Below, in pieces: positions 1 through 8,194 of a stretch of 64,000 nucleotides of DNA. Source of the stretch: Paractinoplanes atraurantiacus (GTDB lineage: Bacteria; Actinomycetota; Actinomycetes; Mycobacteriales; Micromonosporaceae). A program made the translations under genes and the position numbers. The notes under the pieces are model-generated. The model saw only the letters and a list, made by a program, of their open reading frames with translations. It did no database searches and was not told the DNA's origin. Location: the NCBI RefSeq assembly GCF_900215205.1, contig NZ_OBDY01000007.1, positions 124,001 to 188,000 on the forward strand, given 5' to 3'. Within the stretch, counting starts at the first letter, position 1. Each line of letters opens with the position of its first letter.

Positions 1-1
1 C

Positions 2-46
2 GCCGCCCACATCCCCACCCTGCGCAGCGACACAAAACCCCGTTGA
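2..46 (+). CDS. C-terminal tail of a gene cut by the window edge
   Basis: The frame starting at base 2 is open from the window edge to a TGA at 44-46 and encodes only 14 residues. Its third codon positions are mostly G or C, as in real genes here. It would converge on the minus-strand gene ending at 158. Nothing can be said about function, and chance cannot be excluded for so short a stretch. Confidence 0.35.
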   Translation, partial: AAHIPTLRSDTKPR

Positions 47-157
47 CCGTACGAGGACCGCCGAGGTCCCGGACGACGAGGTCAGGCGGCTGGCCACTTG
101 CCTGGGGCGGTGCTGTCTCGCTGGGTCCGTTCGGTGACCGCGGCGGCGGCGAGGCGG

Positions 158-550
158 TCAGTGTGGTGCCGCGCGGTGCCGCCAGGCGAGAGACACCCGA
201 GGTCTGGTCACCGTCAGCTCGCCCCACTCTCCGGTCAGCCGCCAGCGCATGGCGGCGGGGTCGGACAGGGTGAAGGTGTCGATGTTGCCGAAGTCGAGTT
301 CGCCGTTGGGGTCGCGGTTCGGGTGGGCGCCTGAAGGGGTGAAGGTCAGATCGTTGCCGGTGATCGTGAGGACGGCCGGCTCGGTGGCGTGGACCTCGCC
401 GGGACGTGGTGGGTGGTAGCGCGGGTGCTCGGTTGTCATGACCGCGTCCAGCGCGAAAGTCACCGTCGTGGTGTCGTGGCGGAAGGCCGTGACCCAGGAC
501 TCTTCGAGCGCGACGGAGACGAGAGCCGGGAACTGCTCGAAGTAGTTCAC
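158..550 (-). CDS. small uncharacterised protein coupled to an ArsR-like regulator
   Basis: A 130-residue product from a GTG start at 550. This start is chosen because GTG overlaps the TGA of the upstream regulator (GTGA at 547-550), which implies translational coupling. The frame is open much further upstream, but that part runs antiparallel-frame through the regulator and looks non-coding. The protein is soluble, with no signal peptide or membrane segment, and alternates short beta-like stretches with charged residues; the C-terminal part has several Trp/Arg pairs. No family is recognised. The coupling suggests it works with, or is made with, the regulator. Confidence 0.7.
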   Translation of the reverse strand: MNYFEQFPALVSVALEESWVTAFRHDTTTVTFALDAVMTTEHPRYHPPRPGEVHATEPAVLTITGNDLTFTPSGAHPNRDPNGELDFGNIDTFTLSDPAAMRWRLTGEWGELTVTRPRVSLAWRHRAAPH

Positions 551-1263
551 ACCCGCGAGGATATGGCGTGGGAATGGCGGTCCAAGGGTGCGCCGAAGTG
601 GGTGGTGAAGGCGATATGGCCCTGGTCGGTCAGGCGCAAGGCCCGGCCTGTGCCTATGCGGATCAGCCAGGACTCGGTCAGGGCGTGTCGCAGCAGGGCG
701 GCGCCGGTGATGCCGGCCAGGTGGGGGCGGCGCTCGGTCCAGTCGAGGCAGTCTCGCAGCAGCGGGCGGCGGCCCGGGGCGTCCAAGGTGATGCCCAGGC
801 CGGTCAGGCGGGTGCGGCCGGTGGGGGTCAGGGACAGGCCGTTCTCTCTTGTCAGCAGGCCGGTGCTGAGCATGCCGTCGGCCAGGGCTACGCCCACGGT
901 GCCGGCCAGGTGGTCGTAGCAGGTGCGGGCGTAGGCGAGGTTTCGTTTGCGGTGGGCGGCGGCCAACGTACGTACGGGGGAAGGGGTTTGATCTGTCGCG
1001 GCCGTGACGGCCTCGATCAGCGTGGCCACCTCCGGGGTGGCCAGGGCCAGGTAGCGGTGACGGCCCTGACGGTGCTCGGTCAGCAGGCCGCCGGTGACCA
1101 GGCGGTCGGCGTGTTCGGAGGCCGTGGACATGGCCACGCCGGCGTGGCGGGCCAGTTCGCCCACCGTCCAGGCCCGGCCGTCCATCAGGGCCAGGCAGAA
1201 GGCGGCCCGGGTGCGGTCGGCCAGCAGGGCCGCCCACGAGGCCAGGGATGACGCGTCGTCCAT
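547..1263 (-). CDS. ArsR-like winged-helix transcriptional regulator
   Basis: A 238-residue protein. The N-terminal 90 residues form a typical ArsR-type winged helix: a helix reading LADRTRAAFCLALMDGRAWT, then a helix-turn-helix region beginning VGELARHAGVAMSTASEHAD and a wing ending in GRHRYLAL. The roughly 150-residue C-terminal part is helical and is probably the effector or dimer region found in the longer actinobacterial ArsR proteins. No ArsR metal-binding Cys pair (ELCVCD type) is visible, so a metal sensor is unlikely. It starts 43 bp after the siderophore decarboxylase stop on the same strand, so it may be the fourth gene of that operon or have its own promoter. Confidence 0.85.
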   Translation of the reverse strand: MDDASSLASWAALLADRTRAAFCLALMDGRAWTVGELARHAGVAMSTASEHADRLVTGGLLTEHRQGRHRYLALATPEVATLIEAVTAATDQTPSPVRTLAAAHRKRNLAYARTCYDHLAGTVGVALADGMLSTGLLTRENGLSLTPTGRTRLTGLGITLDAPGRRPLLRDCLDWTERRPHLAGITGAALLRHALTESWLIRIGTGRALRLTDQGHIAFTTHFGAPLDRHSHAISSRV

Positions 1264-1306
1264 GTGACGATGATGCCCGCCGCACTGTTCGGGGCCGGCC
1301 GAAGTG

Positions 1307-2401
1307 TCAGGTGATGACGAAAGCCGGCGGGTCGTGGCGCAGGAAGTCGTGGTGGGAGATGTCCCAGCCGTAGGCGCCGGTGCGGGCGAAGACCAGGATG
1401 TCGCCGGCGCGCAGGTGGGCGACGTGCTGTCCGCGGGTGAGGACGTCGCGCGGGGTGCAGAGCTCGCCCACGGCGTCGACCTCGGCGTCGGAGACCGAGG
1501 GGCGCGGGTACGGGTGGGGCCAGTCGTCGACCGGGACGACGGTGAACGGGTGTGAGTAGCCCCAGGCGGCCGGCAGGCGGAAATGGTGGGTGCCGCCGCG
1601 CAGCACGGCGAACGTGCGGCCGTGGGTGGTCTTGATGTCGATGACCTCGGCGGCGTAGCGGCCGGCGTCGGCGGCCAGGTAACGGCCCGGTTCGAAGATC
1701 AGGTCGATGCCGGGCGGGATCTCGATGTCGCGCAGGGGGGACAGGTCCATGGAGGCGTCGGACAGGTAGTCGACGCCGAAGCCGCCGCCGACGTTGACCA
1801 CCCGCAAATCGGGCAGCCCGACGGACAAGGACCAGCTCAGGCAGTCGCGGACGAAGGCGGCGTGAGCCTGGCCGTCCATGTTGTTGGAGACGGCGTGCAG
1901 GTGGAAGCCGATGATGTTGACGCCGGGCACGGACAGGGCGTCCCCAAGGGAAGAAACGCCGAACGGGGTCGGAGTGCCGGTCATCGTGTGGCTGCCCTGC
2001 AGAGGGCTGCCGGGGCGGTTCACGCGCAGCACCACCTCGGGCGGGTTTCCCGGGGCCAGGGCGGCGATGCGGTGCAACTCGTGCACGCTCTCGGCGTTGA
2101 TCAGCACGCCGGCGTCGAGGGCGGCGCGCAACTCGGCGTCGGTCTTGGCCGGGCCGCCGAAGACGATGCGGCGGGCGCCGGTGGCCAGGGCCAGGGCCAG
2201 TTCGCCGCCGGAGGCGACCTCCAGGCCGTCGCAGACGGCGGCCAGCGTCTCGAGAACGGAAGGATGGCCGTTGGCTTTCACCGCGTACAGCAATGACGAC
2301 CCAGCCGGAAGCGACTGCCGGACCGACGCGGCCCGGGCGCGCAGCGTCGCGGTGTCGTAGAGGTAGGCGCAGACGGGCCGGGGCAGGTCAGGCGGGAGCA
2401 T
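1307..2401 (-). CDS. fold-type III PLP-dependent decarboxylase of a siderophore operon (SbnH/LysA-like)
   Basis: A 364-residue protein of the alanine racemase-fold decarboxylase family (diaminopimelate, ornithine and carboxynorspermidine decarboxylases; SbnH). The PLP lysine lies in YAVKANGHP (Lys42). HLHAVSNN and the glycine-rich VNVGGGFGVDY phosphate-binding loop follow. The C-terminal CTPRDVL carries the active-site Cys, and the final part has the GAYGWDISHHDF region. The ATG at 2401 overlaps the upstream synthetase by 14 bp. Beside two NIS synthetases the likely role, as in staphyloferrin B synthesis, is decarboxylation of an amino-acid-citrate intermediate to a diamine unit. A primary lysine-biosynthesis enzyme is less likely given the neighbours. 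Confidence 0.88.
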   Translation of the reverse strand: MLPPDLPRPVCAYLYDTATLRARAASVRQSLPAGSSLLYAVKANGHPSVLETLAAVCDGLEVASGGELALALATGARRIVFGGPAKTDAELRAALDAGVLINAESVHELHRIAALAPGNPPEVVLRVNRPGSPLQGSHTMTGTPTPFGVSSLGDALSVPGVNIIGFHLHAVSNNMDGQAHAAFVRDCLSWSLSVGLPDLRVVNVGGGFGVDYLSDASMDLSPLRDIEIPPGIDLIFEPGRYLAADAGRYAAEVIDIKTTHGRTFAVLRGGTHHFRLPAAWGYSHPFTVVPVDDWPHPYPRPSVSDAEVDAVGELCTPRDVLTRGQHVAHLRAGDILVFARTGAYGWDISHHDFLRHDPPAFVIT

Positions 2402-3878
2402 GCAGGGGGTTCCTCACCGGGACGTAGATGTCGCCCTCACCGGCCAGGCGCATCCGGACGAGGGCCTTGTGGGGCACGGTGGGTGCGGTGAACGCGGCGT
2501 GGTCGTCGCCGGTGGCGTGCTCGTCGAGGACCTCGCGGACGATGCGCCAGGCGTGATCCTCGTCGAGGTCGAGGCGCATGACCAGCTCGCCCAGGTGGGC
2601 CTGGAACATGGTGTAGCCGATCTTCGCGCGGAGCACGTCGAGGTCGTCGGTGCCGACCACCGAGCCCGGCCACAGGGTGATGTCGTGGCCGGCGGCGCGC
2701 AGGCGGCCGGGGTGCAGGCGCAGGCCGGCGAAGTCGCGCAGGGCCAGCCGGTGGGGGCGGCCGTCGACGAAGGTGGGCAGGCAGTTCTGCAGGTGGGCCT
2801 CGAGGGCGACACCCTGGGCGGTGAAGCGCAGCAGCGGGGGCATCAGCAGTTCGGCGTACTCGCGCAGCCAGACGGCGGGGTCGCCGGTGACGAGCTCGTC
2901 GAGCAGGAACGGCAGGGCGCCGCCGGGAACGGCCCGCTCGCCGGGCTCCAGACGGCCGCTGAGGCCGGTGCGGCGGATGGCGGACAGGTCCCGGCCCGAG
3001 CCGACGGGTACGGCGGCGCCGGCGGTCTCGGCCATCAGCAGCAGGCGGTCGCCGGCCGGGTCGCCGGCGACCAGACGGTGCAGCAGGGTGGAGACGGCGG
3101 GGCCGTTGCGGGTGCTGGCGACGCTGATGCTGCGCCGGGTGGAGGTGACCTGGATGTCGAGGGAGACCTTGAGGTACTGGCCGGTGCCGGGCAGCAGCAG
3201 CGTGCGCAGGGCCGCGGTGGGGATGGCGTCGGCCTCGTCGTCGAGGATCTTGAGGGCGCCGTCGCGGAGGAGGTCGGCGTAACGGGCCGGCAGGACGTTG
3301 TCGCGCTGCCAGGCGTGCACCGGCTGAGCCACCCATTTGTCCGAAATCTCGGGAAATAGACCATCGCCGAGCAGTAAGTCGCGGCGGACCGCGACAAAGC
3401 CGATCCGGGTCTTCGAGGTTTCCAGATCATGAGCGAGGACGTCGCCGGTGTCCCAGCCCAGCCGGGTCCGCCCGCACGGGTGCAGGTTGTGCCCGGCGAC
3501 GGCGAGCCGCTCCAAGCCGATCGCCTGCTCGTCCGGACCGTCGCCGACCGGTGCGGCCGGGCGGGCCATGGCGATGGCGAGATTGAGGACGGCGTTGCGC
3601 AGCTCCGCCGCGAAACCGGGCGCCTCGATGTCGCCGAGCAGGTCGACCGGGTCGGCCACCCCGCTGGTGGCGTACTCGATCCGGCCGAAACCGTGCCGCA
3701 GGCCCGGTCCCATGTCGCGGATGCCCTCGCGCACCAGGGCGCCGCGCAACCGGCGCCCGACCGTGTCGGCCGCCTCGGGCAGATTCGCCAGGAAACCGGG
3801 CACCAGCTCCGGCGCGTGCACCGCGAGAGCGGCCTCGGTGTGCGCGATCCGGTCGGTGCGCATAACGCTGCGATTCAT
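2388..3878 (-). CDS. IucA/IucC-family NIS siderophore synthetase, second of two
   Basis: A 496-residue NRPS-independent siderophore synthetase, an ATP-dependent enzyme that adenylates a carboxylate (usually citrate-derived) and condenses it with an amine or alcohol. Supporting motifs are HNLHPCGRTRLGW (family pattern HPxHPxxKxRxG, nucleotide contact), the core strand YLKVSLDIQVTSTRRSIS, and LEAHLQNCLPTF, whose conserved His-Gln-Asn is characteristic of the family. Shorter than the usual 580-600 residues, mainly at the N-terminus. Its ATG forms an ATGA overlap with the preceding synthetase, so the two are co-translated. The sub-type (A, B or C substrate specificity) cannot be assigned by eye. 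Confidence 0.92.
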   Translation of the reverse strand: MNRSVMRTDRIAHTEAALAVHAPELVPGFLANLPEAADTVGRRLRGALVREGIRDMGPGLRHGFGRIEYATSGVADPVDLLGDIEAPGFAAELRNAVLNLAIAMARPAAPVGDGPDEQAIGLERLAVAGHNLHPCGRTRLGWDTGDVLAHDLETSKTRIGFVAVRRDLLLGDGLFPEISDKWVAQPVHAWQRDNVLPARYADLLRDGALKILDDEADAIPTAALRTLLLPGTGQYLKVSLDIQVTSTRRSISVASTRNGPAVSTLLHRLVAGDPAGDRLLLMAETAGAAVPVGSGRDLSAIRRTGLSGRLEPGERAVPGGALPFLLDELVTGDPAVWLREYAELLMPPLLRFTAQGVALEAHLQNCLPTFVDGRPHRLALRDFAGLRLHPGRLRAAGHDITLWPGSVVGTDDLDVLRAKIGYTMFQAHLGELVMRLDLDEDHAWRIVREVLDEHATGDDHAAFTAPTVPHKALVRMRLAGEGDIYVPVRNPLHAPA

Positions 3879-5548
3879 GCGTGTTCCGCCATCGGGTTGT
3901 CGAGGTGGGCCCAGAGGTCGTCGAGCGGGTCGGCGGCCAGCCGCATCGCGGTGGTGGCCTTGACCGGCAGCGGGTCGCGCAGCAGGTGCGGCACGTCCGT
4001 GGTGCCGGTGTCACGGATGGCGGCGGCCACGATGCCCCACAGCCGCCGCCGGTCCGCGCCGTGCCATCGGTGGAACGCGGTGATCAGCTCCTGGGCGACG
4101 GTGCCGAGCGCTGCCGCCGACAGCTTGGTCCGCAGCACCTGGGGGTCGTCGCTGGGCAGGTCGCCCAGCAGTGGCGGGGCTTCGACGCCGGCGGCGCGCA
4201 GCCGGCGAGGGCTGACCCGCACGCCGCCCAGGTCGCGATAGAGGACCCGCGCCGGCCTTTTGCCGCGAAGCACCAGCAGCGTGTTCTGCCCGTGCGCCTC
4301 CAGCGCCACCCCGCGCGCGAGCAGTCGCACGGCGGGCCCGAACAAAAGCTTCGCGATCAAACCCATGATTGTGTACGCGTCATCGCCGCGTTCCAGGGGC
4401 AGCGGGGCCGCTCCGAACCAGGCGAGCGGGACGGCGATCTCGCCCGGGGCCAGGCGGGGCGCGGCCCGGAACAGGTGGGCGAGATGCCGTTGCGGCTGCC
4501 CGTCGACGATGACCGCCCCGGCGCCGGTCTCGGCGAGGATCTCGATGGGCAGGTCGGCGGTAAGGGTCGTCAGGAGCCGCGACAGCAGGGGGCCGTTGTG
4601 CACGGCGGCCGGGGACACCGTCCGTACGGCCGACGTCATTTGAATGTCGACAGCGGTCTTGACGTGCGGGCTGCCGTCGAGAGGGGCGACGGTGCGCAGC
4701 GACATGAGGGGCCGCACCGGGGCGGTCTCGCCGTCGTCACGCAGCCAGGGATAGCGGTCGCGCAGGTGGTCGGCCTGCCAGGGATGGGCGAGGAGCACGG
4801 GCGGGCCGTCACCGAACCACCGGTCGGCGGGCACGGCGAGCCGGCGCAGGCGGATGACGGGGGAGTGCTCGGGCGCGTAGGCGAGCACGTCGGCCACGCT
4901 CATCCCACCTCGGGTGCGGCAGCAGGGATGCAGCGGATGCCCGTCGACGATCTGCTGCTCGACCAGCCCGAGCGCGTCCGGGCCCGGCTCCGGCAGCTGC
5001 GGCCCGCCGGTGTGAGCGGCCCGGGCCAGCGCCAGGTTGGCGACGCTGTTGTCGACCTCGGCGGCGAAGGGCACGTCACCCCAGAGCAGCCGTACGAGCT
5101 CACCGGGGTCCGCCATCGACATGGTGCTGTCGTGGGTGATCTGTCCGAAACTTGTCAGTTCGACGTCGACGGCGAGTCCGGCCGCCCCGGGGAAGAAGGG
5201 TTCCGCGGCTTCGGGCGAGTAGCGCAGCGCGACGTCGTGGCGTCCCAGCTCATGCCGGTCGGTGCTCGCCTGCACAGCACGGCCGACCCACAGGGTGCCG
5301 ACCCGCCCGTCGGCCGTGCGGGCGAAGGACGCCGAGCCCCGCGTGCGCCCGGTCAGGCCGGGCAGGGCCTCCCGGTCGACGGCGCCCAGCAGCCGGCCGA
5401 GGACGGCCGCGCGGGCTCCCGGCAGCTCGGCGTCATAGCGTTCCAGCAGGTCAGGCCTAAGGTCGCGGAGCTCCTCACGGGTCCGAAGGGTACCGGCGGT
5501 GTGCCGGCCGGACGGGGCGCTGGGGATAGGTCGCGGCACGGCGTCCAT
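3875..5548 (-). CDS. IucA/IucC-family NIS siderophore synthetase, first of two
   Basis: A 557-residue synthetase and the first gene of the siderophore operon. It contains ITHDSTMSMADPGELVRLLW, then HPLHPCCRTRGGMSVADVLAYAPEH, then VKTAVDIQMTSAVRTVSP, and finally GVALEAHGQNTLLVLRGKRP with the conserved HGQN motif. The ATG at 5548 follows GGAGA with very short spacing, so a start slightly downstream is possible. No transporter, receptor or exporter lies in the window. With a single decarboxylase and two synthetases the product is probably a small carboxylate or mixed-type siderophore; that is inference from operon content. Confidence 0.92.
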   Translation of the reverse strand: MDAVPRPIPSAPSGRHTAGTLRTREELRDLRPDLLERYDAELPGARAAVLGRLLGAVDREALPGLTGRTRGSASFARTADGRVGTLWVGRAVQASTDRHELGRHDVALRYSPEAAEPFFPGAAGLAVDVELTSFGQITHDSTMSMADPGELVRLLWGDVPFAAEVDNSVANLALARAAHTGGPQLPEPGPDALGLVEQQIVDGHPLHPCCRTRGGMSVADVLAYAPEHSPVIRLRRLAVPADRWFGDGPPVLLAHPWQADHLRDRYPWLRDDGETAPVRPLMSLRTVAPLDGSPHVKTAVDIQMTSAVRTVSPAAVHNGPLLSRLLTTLTADLPIEILAETGAGAVIVDGQPQRHLAHLFRAAPRLAPGEIAVPLAWFGAAPLPLERGDDAYTIMGLIAKLLFGPAVRLLARGVALEAHGQNTLLVLRGKRPARVLYRDLGGVRVSPRRLRAAGVEAPPLLGDLPSDDPQVLRTKLSAAALGTVAQELITAFHRWHGADRRRLWGIVAAAIRDTGTTDVPHLLRDPLPVKATTAMRLAADPLDDLWAHLDNPMAEHA

Positions 5549-5879
5549 TCTCCGTCAACGGCACACCCCACCCGCCCCGGGCAACCCTCGTGGTGATCGA
5601 CAACGCAGGAGCCACACCACCATCCTAGGATGCCTCAGCGGATGTGCGCCTGAACACCGGCGCACCGGCACCCAAAACCGAAGACCCAAAACCAGAAAGG
5701 AATCAACGACATCCCTCCTTGGATTTGGGCTCGGTCCGCGCCGCACCGTGGCGCTGGTTGTCACGTCGCTCAATTCACCGGGTGGGCAGCGGTCCCGAAC
5801 GTGTCACGGCGCCCTTCTTGGATGTGCTGGAGGCGCGGTCTTCGGTGTTGGGCCGGCGTGAACGCGGTCCTGGCTGGGC
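5549..5879. other. intergenic region upstream of the siderophore operon
   Basis: About 330 bp without a convincing gene. It holds the promoter of the minus-strand siderophore operon at its left end and the upstream part of the broken membrane-protein gene at its right. A perfect 12-bp palindrome lies at 5621-5632. Around 5660-5710 the sequence is unusually rich in A and C for this window. Short open frames here show no family resemblance and no coherent codon bias. Confidence 0.6.
5621..5632. promoter_or_regulatory. 12-bp palindrome upstream of the siderophore operon
   Basis: CATCCTAGGATG is perfectly self-complementary and lies 73 bp upstream of the ATG of the first synthetase gene. The position suits an operator. 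It does not match the IdeR/DmdR iron box (TTAGG and CCTAA half-sites), so iron control through that regulator is not shown. Confidence 0.4.
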
Positions 5880-6403
5880 GTGGTGACGGGTGCTGTGGTC
5901 AATGAGTGCGGTGAGCTCGCCCCGCATCTGGCGCGGTGGTGGTCGGGCTCGGATGAGGAGTTGCGGCTGGCCTATGAGCAGGAGTGGTTGCAGGTCGTCG
6001 AGGACGCGCCGGGGAAGTTGACGAAGCTGTTCCACGCACTGTTGTTCTTCGGTGGGGCGTTACGGGTGGCGGCGCGCCGGAGGTCGGCCCTGCGTTCTGG
6101 GTGGTGGTCGGGCGTCGGGTGGCTCGCGAGGGGCGGGCGGGCGTTACTGGGAGGGCCGGCGGTCTACTACGGGTGTTGCGTTCTGGTGAACTCGGTGGTC
6201 TTCGCGGTCGTGATGGCCGGCTATGGCGACGTCACGTGTCTATCGCGGTGCTTGTCGAGTGGATGAGCCTGTACCTCGACGTCCACGCGGACAGCCGCAA
6301 TCTCCTGGTGGGTCCGTTGGTCCTGGCGGCCTTCGGGTTCGGCTGGGTTGTGGGCTTTGTGGGGACGCGCCGGCCGCGGTTCATTTCGGATGCTGTGATG
6401 TAA
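5880..6403 (+). pseudogene. small two-segment membrane protein interrupted by a frameshift
   Basis: The first frame (GTG at 5880) encodes a charged N-terminus, then hydrophobic stretches around YYGCCVLVNSVVFAVVMAGYG, and runs into a stop at 6266. The adjacent frame carries on with equally good codon bias from about 6239 (SIAVLVEWMSLYLDV, then a membrane segment LVGPLVLAAFGFGWVVGFVG) to a TAA at 6401-6403. One missing base near 6236-6239 joins them into a protein of about 174 residues. Either a recent pseudogene or a sequencing error. No family recognised; it precedes an ABC-F gene on the same strand. Confidence 0.6.
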
Positions 6404-6453
6404 ATCGGTTGCGGGTCCGTGGTGCTGCGGGCAGTGTGGATCCGTTCTTGTCG

Positions 6454-6536
6454 ACGGTCTGAGGAGTGCTCTTCTTCATGTGAGGCGAACCGGCTGTGTG
6501 CGTACCCCTGTCGGTGTCTGCTCCTTGGAGGGCTCC
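6454..6536 (+). promoter_or_regulatory. possible attenuator-type leader of the ABC-F gene
   Basis: GAGGAG is followed 12 nt later by an ATG that is immediately stopped (ATGTGA, 6478-6483). Just before the coding start are three alternating complementary blocks, CTCC-tt-GGAG-gg-CTCC (6521-6536), whose middle block is the Shine-Dalgarno sequence. Either CTCC could mask it. ABC-F resistance genes are often controlled by leader attenuation; here this is only a structural suggestion. Confidence 0.35.
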
Positions 6537-8138
6537 TTGTTGAAGGCTGTTTCGCTGAGTGCCGCGCATGACGGCGATGTTCTGTTCTCTGGTTTTGATC
6601 TGGTTCTCGGTGATGGGGATCGGATCGGTGTGGTCGGGCCCAATGGGGCCGGTAAGACGACGTTGCTGCGGGTGCTGGCGGGCGAGCTCAAGCCGGTGGC
6701 CGGCAGTGTCACTCACGGGCCGGGTACGCGGGTCGGTTATGTGGCTCAGCAGATGCCCGATCCGGAGGGGACCGTGGGGGCGTTTCTGGCCGGGGGTCTG
6801 GGTGAGCTGGCCGAGGTGACCGTGCGGATGCGGGAGCTGGAGGCGCGGCTTGCCGCCGGTGAGGATGTGCTGGCGGAGTTCGGGGCTGTTCAGGAGCGGT
6901 GGACCGCTTTGGAGGGGTGGACGGCTGAGGCTCGGATCGGGGAGATCCGGCAGCGGCTGGATATCGCTGAGCTGCCGGATGGGTTGCCGTTGCGGGCGGT
7001 CAGTGGTGGTGAGCAGGCGCGGTTGTTGCTGGCGCGGGCGTTGCTGGATGAGCCGGATGTGCTTTTGCTGGATGAGCCGACGAACCATCTCGACGCTGAT
7101 GGTGTGGCGTGGTTGCAGGGGTGGCTTGCGGCGTACGACGGCGGGGTGTTGACCGTCAGTCATGACCGGGCGTTTCTGGATGCCGTGGTGACGCGGGTTG
7201 TCGAGTTGGAGGGGATCGACGAGGAGCCGCAGGACTATCCGGGTGGTGGTTATTCGGCGTTTCGGGTGGAGAAGCAGCGGCGGTGGGAGCGGTTGCTGCT
7301 GGATTTCGAGGCGCAGGAGAAGGATCGCCGGCGGTGGGAGGCGGACATCGAGCGGACCAAGGAGTTCTCGCGGGGTGTGGAGAACACGGTTCGGTCGGGG
7401 GCGGAGGCGCCTCATCTTCGGCGGGTGGCGCGGTTGGTGGCGCGCAAGGCGAAGGTTCGTGAGCGGCGGTTGCGGCGGCAGATGGAGTCGGTGCGGTGGA
7501 TCGCGAAGCCTCGTACGCGGCCTCCGCTGACGTTGGCTTTTCCGCAGGATGCCGGTGATCCGGGTGAGGTGGTTCTGCGGGCCGAAAATCTGACTGTGAA
7601 GGCGGGGGATCGGCTGCTGCTGGACGGGGTCGATCTGACGGTGCGCCGCGGTGACCGGATTTTGATTACCGGGCGCAACGGTGCGGGGAAGACGACGTTG
7701 CTGAACGCGCTCGGTGAGGGGGTCGAGGCGGCGGTTCTGCCGCAGACCTCGGACGGGCTGCGGACGGATCAGAGCGTGATGGGGTTCTTCCGCGAGCATG
7801 TGCCGGTGTATCTGGACGACGCCGAGAAGCTTTTGCAGGGGCATCAGTTCGGGCCGGATCAGTGGGAGGCGCGGCTGCGGAGCCTGTCGGCGGGGGAGTT
7901 GCGGCGGCTGCTGCTGGCGGTGCTGGTGAATTCGCCGGCGCGGGTGTTGTTGCTGGACGAGCCGACGAACTTCCTCGACTTCGACGCCCTGGATGTGGTG
8001 GAGGAGGCGTTGCGCCGTTATAAGGGGACGTTGGTCGTGGTGACCCATGACCGGTATTTCGCGGATGCGGTGGGGTTCGGCCGGCGCTGGCAGGTCACGG
8101 CGGGCGAGGTGGTCGAGGTCCGCCTCAGCGGAGCGTGA
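6537..8138 (+). CDS. ABC-F family ATPase (ribosome protection or translation factor type)
   Basis: A soluble protein of about 533 residues with two ABC domains and no membrane segments. Domain 1 has Walker A GPNGAGKTT, signature VSGGEQARLLLARALL and Walker B LLLDEPTNHLD. A charged Arg/Lys/Glu-rich linker (around FEAQEKDRRRWEADIERTKE) follows. Domain 2 has GRNGAGKTT, a degenerate signature LSAGELRRLLLA and LLLDEPTNFLD. This layout fits ABC-F proteins, which bind the ribosomal E site and either confer antibiotic resistance or tune translation. TTG at 6537 or 6540 is chosen as start because GGAGGG sits at 6527-6532; an in-frame GTG at 6480 would add 19 residues. A resistance role is plausible but not shown. 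Confidence 0.88.
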   Translation: MLKAVSLSAAHDGDVLFSGFDLVLGDGDRIGVVGPNGAGKTTLLRVLAGELKPVAGSVTHGPGTRVGYVAQQMPDPEGTVGAFLAGGLGELAEVTVRMRELEARLAAGEDVLAEFGAVQERWTALEGWTAEARIGEIRQRLDIAELPDGLPLRAVSGGEQARLLLARALLDEPDVLLLDEPTNHLDADGVAWLQGWLAAYDGGVLTVSHDRAFLDAVVTRVVELEGIDEEPQDYPGGGYSAFRVEKQRRWERLLLDFEAQEKDRRRWEADIERTKEFSRGVENTVRSGAEAPHLRRVARLVARKAKVRERRLRRQMESVRWIAKPRTRPPLTLAFPQDAGDPGEVVLRAENLTVKAGDRLLLDGVDLTVRRGDRILITGRNGAGKTTLLNALGEGVEAAVLPQTSDGLRTDQSVMGFFREHVPVYLDDAEKLLQGHQFGPDQWEARLRSLSAGELRRLLLAVLVNSPARVLLLDEPTNFLDFDALDVVEEALRRYKGTLVVVTHDRYFADAVGFGRRWQVTAGEVVEVRLSGA

Positions 8139-8194
8139 CACGTGCCCCTATGCTGTGCCGCGGCGTCAAAGCGGATCAAGGGTGGGCATAGGTC

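Noticed and set aside
5621..5632. Palindrome as an IdeR/DmdR iron box
   Set aside because: The central CCTAGG lacks the TTAGG/CCTAA half-site spacing of iron boxes; kept only as a palindrome of unknown use.
6381..8141. Long minus-strand open frame opposite the ABC-F gene, and similar long opposite-strand frames such as 24394-26274 and 14382-16493
   Set aside because: They mirror real genes with textbook motifs on the other strand. Their products are compositionally biased (Arg/Gln/Pro or Gly/Val rich) with no domains.
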